From contig NZ_CYZX01000014.1 in the NCBI RefSeq assembly GCF_001405015.1, positions 1 through 64,000 on the forward strand: DNA of 64,000 nt, read 5' to 3'. Below, piece by piece: positions 62,084-64,000 of the stretch. A program made the translations under genes and the position numbers. Source of the stretch: Clostridium disporicum (GTDB lineage: Bacteria; Bacillota; Clostridia; Clostridiales; Clostridiaceae). The notes under the pieces were generated by a model. It had not been told where the DNA came from. It did not search any database and was given only the letters and a program-made list of their open reading frames with translations. Within the stretch, counting starts at the first letter, position 1. Each line of letters starts with the position of its first letter.

Positions 62084-62107
62084 TATTAATCACAGTCTTT
62101 TTTTCTA
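62076..62107. promoter_or_regulatory. Crp/Fnr operator upstream of asrA, also a terminator-like hairpin
   Basis: A 22-bp perfect palindrome (62076-62097) with the core TGTGATATTAATCACA at 62079-62094. It overlaps the stop codon of the regulator gene. The TATAAT at 62116-62121 predicts a start at 62128, placing the site centre (62086.5) at exactly -41.5. As RNA it forms an 8-bp stem with a 6-nt loop followed by TTTTTTT, so it can also terminate the regulator transcript. Confidence 0.85.
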
Positions 62108-62223
62108 TCAAAAATTATAATAAAAACATAGATTATTGTTAGTTTAATAACAAAGATAAGAATAACAATTTGAGTAGGAAGTCTTTTAACCTAATAAAAT
62201 AAAGTTGATTAAGAGGTGTTCAA

Positions 62224-63231
62224 ATGGGATATAAGTTTGATATAGAAAATTTTAATGGCGCATTAAAAGAATTATCAAAGGAGTACAAGATATATGCTCC
62301 TAAGGTATTAGAAGGAAAAGGAAGATTCTCAGATACTGATATAGTAAGATATGAAGAAGTATCAAGAGTTGAAGAAATTGAGTTCAATAAAAAATCTCAA
62401 TTTTCATATAAAGAAGTTTTACTTCCAATTTCTCAGACATTATTCTTCTTTACAGAAAATGAAATGAAAGAAGCTGATATGGAAGAAAAGGCTCCATTAA
62501 TATTCTTAAGAAGCTGTGATATAAATTCTTTAAGAAGAATTGATGATATATATTTAAGAAATGGATTTGAAGATCCATTTTACAAGAAGATAAGAGAAAA
62601 AGCTAAATTTGTATTAATGGGATGCGAAAAAAGCTTTGAAAATTGTTTCTGCGTAAATATGGGAACAAACACAACTGATGAGTATGACATGTACATAAAA
62701 GTTAATGGAAATGAAGTTTACTTAGATGTTAAAAATGAAGAATTCAAAGACCTTATGGATAAATTCAACAACGAATCAGTAGATGTAACTCCAGATTTCG
62801 TAACTGAAAATGAAGTTAAAGTTAATATTCCAGAAAATTTAACTCAAGAAGTAATGAAATCTAAGATGTGGGATGAATATTCAGAAAGATGTATAGCATG
62901 TGGAAGATGTAACTTCGTATGTCCAACATGTACATGCTTCACAATGCAAGATATTTTCTACAAAGAAAACGAAAAATCAGGTGAAAGAAGAAGAGTATGG
63001 GCTTCATGTCAAGTTGATGGATACACAGATATGGCTGGAGGACATAGCTTCAGAAATGATAAGGGACAAAGAATGAGATTTAAAGCTCTTCACAAGGTTT
63101 ATGACTACAAGAAGAAGTGGGGATACCACATGTGCGTAGGTTGTGGAAGATGTGACGATATATGTCCTGAATACATATCATTCTCAAACTGCATAAATAA
63201 ATTAGAGAAAGCTATGGATGAGGTGAAATAG
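62224..63231 (+). CDS. asrA: Anaerobic sulfite reductase subunit A
   Basis: The electron-transfer subunit of the Asr enzyme reducing sulfite to sulfide with NADH, 335 residues. The N-terminal about 210 residues match the AsrA-specific domain (FLRSCDINSLRRIDDIYLRNGFEDPFY). Two [4Fe-4S] motifs follow: CIACGRCNFVCPTCTC and CVGCGRCDDICPEY. Own promoter and operator. asrB follows directly. Confidence 0.94.
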   Translation: MGYKFDIENFNGALKELSKEYKIYAPKVLEGKGRFSDTDIVRYEEVSRVEEIEFNKKSQFSYKEVLLPISQTLFFFTENEMKEADMEEKAPLIFLRSCDINSLRRIDDIYLRNGFEDPFYKKIREKAKFVLMGCEKSFENCFCVNMGTNTTDEYDMYIKVNGNEVYLDVKNEEFKDLMDKFNNESVDVTPDFVTENEVKVNIPENLTQEVMKSKMWDEYSERCIACGRCNFVCPTCTCFTMQDIFYKENEKSGERRRVWASCQVDGYTDMAGGHSFRNDKGQRMRFKALHKVYDYKKKWGYHMCVGCGRCDDICPEYISFSNCINKLEKAMDEVK

Positions 63232-64000
63232 ATGACAAACAATATATACAAACCATTTATATCAGAAATATTAGATGTTATTGAACATACTTCAATAGAA
63301 TATACTTTTAGAATGGCATTTACAGGAGATGTAAAGCCAGGGCAATTCTTTGAAGTTTCACTTCCTAAGTACGGGGAAGCTCCTATATCTGTAAGTGGAA
63401 TTGGAGAAGGATATGTTGACTTAACAATAAGAAGAGTTGGTAAAGTTACTGATGAAATCTTCAAGAACTATAAGGGTGACAAGTTATTTATGAGAGGACC
63501 ATACGGAAATGGTTTCGATATAGATAACTATAAAGGAAAAGAAGTAGTTGTTGTTGCTGGAGGAACAGGACTTTCACCAGTAAGAGGAATAGTAGAATAC
63601 TTCTCAAGAAATCCTCAAGATGCTAATGGATTCACTTTAATTTCAGGATTTAAATCACCTGAAGATGTATTGTTTAAGGCTGATATAGAAGAATGGAAGA
63701 AAAACTTAAATGTAATAATAACAGTTGATAAAGCTGAAGAGGGATATACAGGAAATACAGGACTTGTTACAAAGTATGTTGCGGAGCTTAAGCTAAAAGA
63801 CTTAGAAAACGTAGAAGTAGTTGTAGTTGGACCTCCAATGATGATGAAGTTTACAGTTTTAGAGTTCTTAAAACTTGGTGTTAAAGAAGAAAATATCTGG
63901 ATTTCTCAAGAGAGAAAAATGTGTTGTGGAGTAGGTAAGTGCGGACACTGTAAGATAGATGATACTTATATCTGTTTAGATGGACCAGTATTCAACTACA
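63232..64000 (+). CDS. asrB: Anaerobic sulfite reductase subunit B (partial, right edge)
   Basis: The FAD/NAD-binding subunit of Asr; 256 codons are present and the family is about 265-270 residues, so only the last few are cut off by the window. FAD-binding GQFFEVSLPKYGEAPISVSG, NAD-binding VVAGGTGLSPVRG and the C-terminal [2Fe-2S] motif CCGVGKCGHCK are present. The start codon follows the asrA stop immediately. asrC (the sirohaem subunit) is expected beyond the edge. Confidence 0.93.
   Translation, partial: MTNNIYKPFISEILDVIEHTSIEYTFRMAFTGDVKPGQFFEVSLPKYGEAPISVSGIGEGYVDLTIRRVGKVTDEIFKNYKGDKLFMRGPYGNGFDIDNYKGKEVVVVAGGTGLSPVRGIVEYFSRNPQDANGFTLISGFKSPEDVLFKADIEEWKKNLNVIITVDKAEEGYTGNTGLVTKYVAELKLKDLENVEVVVVGPPMMMKFTVLEFLKLGVKEENIWISQERKMCCGVGKCGHCKIDDTYICLDGPVFNY

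Noticed and set aside
1..64000. CRISPR arrays, insertion sequences, prophage, tRNA or rRNA genes
   Set aside because: I saw no regularly spaced repeats, transposase or phage-like proteins, nor tRNA/rRNA-like GC-rich segments.

Overview
The window is AT-rich, low-GC Gram-positive DNA. It looks like the chromosome of an anaerobic, spore-forming Clostridium (Clostridium sensu stricto). The evidence is the strong GGAGG-type ribosome binding sites, very A/T-biased codons, pyruvate formate-lyase and the Asr-type sulfite reductase. Two DegV/FakB proteins, a LevR-type sigma-54 activator and a small gene resembling the sporulation gene cse60 point the same way. The species cannot be fixed from sequence reading alone. 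I saw no rRNA, tRNA, phage, transposase or CRISPR array.

Layout. 0-6.5 kb: ribosomal protein L25/Ctc, a membrane protein, a two-component system, and hisS behind a 16-codon leader peptide ending in three His codons and a terminator (a probable attenuator), then an acetyltransferase. 6.6-14.5 kb: a membrane-anchored glycerophosphodiesterase, a CcdA-thioredoxin fusion, a phosphoesterase/kinase-like pair, and TldD/TldE. 14.5-19.7 kb: a cupin, a YjjI/YjjW glycyl-radical pair in which yjjI has lost its N-terminal part, a DEAD-box helicase with a terminator-like hairpin in its leader, and a DegV protein under FabT-like palindromes. 19.9-24 kb: a short-chain dehydrogenase remnant, a phosphoesterase, a zinc-ribbon/TPM pair and a second DegV. 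24.2-29.3 kb: a cse60-like gene followed by a CDP-glucose/glycosyltransferase cluster. 29.3-32.8 kb: pflB without an adjacent activase, and a cation-efflux gene broken by an in-frame TGA. 33-39.9 kb: an unusual operon of a propeller-bearing binding lipoprotein, two CUT1-type permeases, a MacA/HlyD-like adaptor and a MacB-like membrane protein, with no ATPase. 40-45.7 kb: DUF1653, PopT (DUF368), MATE/MarR, EamA and an AraC regulator. 45.8-55.2 kb: a LevR-type activator, a sigma-54 promoter, a beta-glucoside PTS operon with two IIB subunits, 6-phospho-beta-glucosidase, a second MATE and a ROK kinase. 55.2-64 kb: a three-gene nitrate-reductase-like operon, a TDT-family anion channel, a HAD phosphatase, a Crp/Fnr regulator, and asrA-asrB running off the window edge.

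The last block reads as one regulon. Near-identical TGTGA-N6-TCACA palindromes lie upstream of the nitrate-reductase operon, the TDT channel and asrA. Two of the three are centred exactly 41.5 bp upstream of the start predicted by a perfect TATAAT box. The local Crp/Fnr protein carries an RETISR recognition helix suited to that site and has no cysteine set for an iron-sulfur cluster. Three genes (yjjI, the cation-efflux gene and the dehydrogenase stub) show ongoing gene decay.
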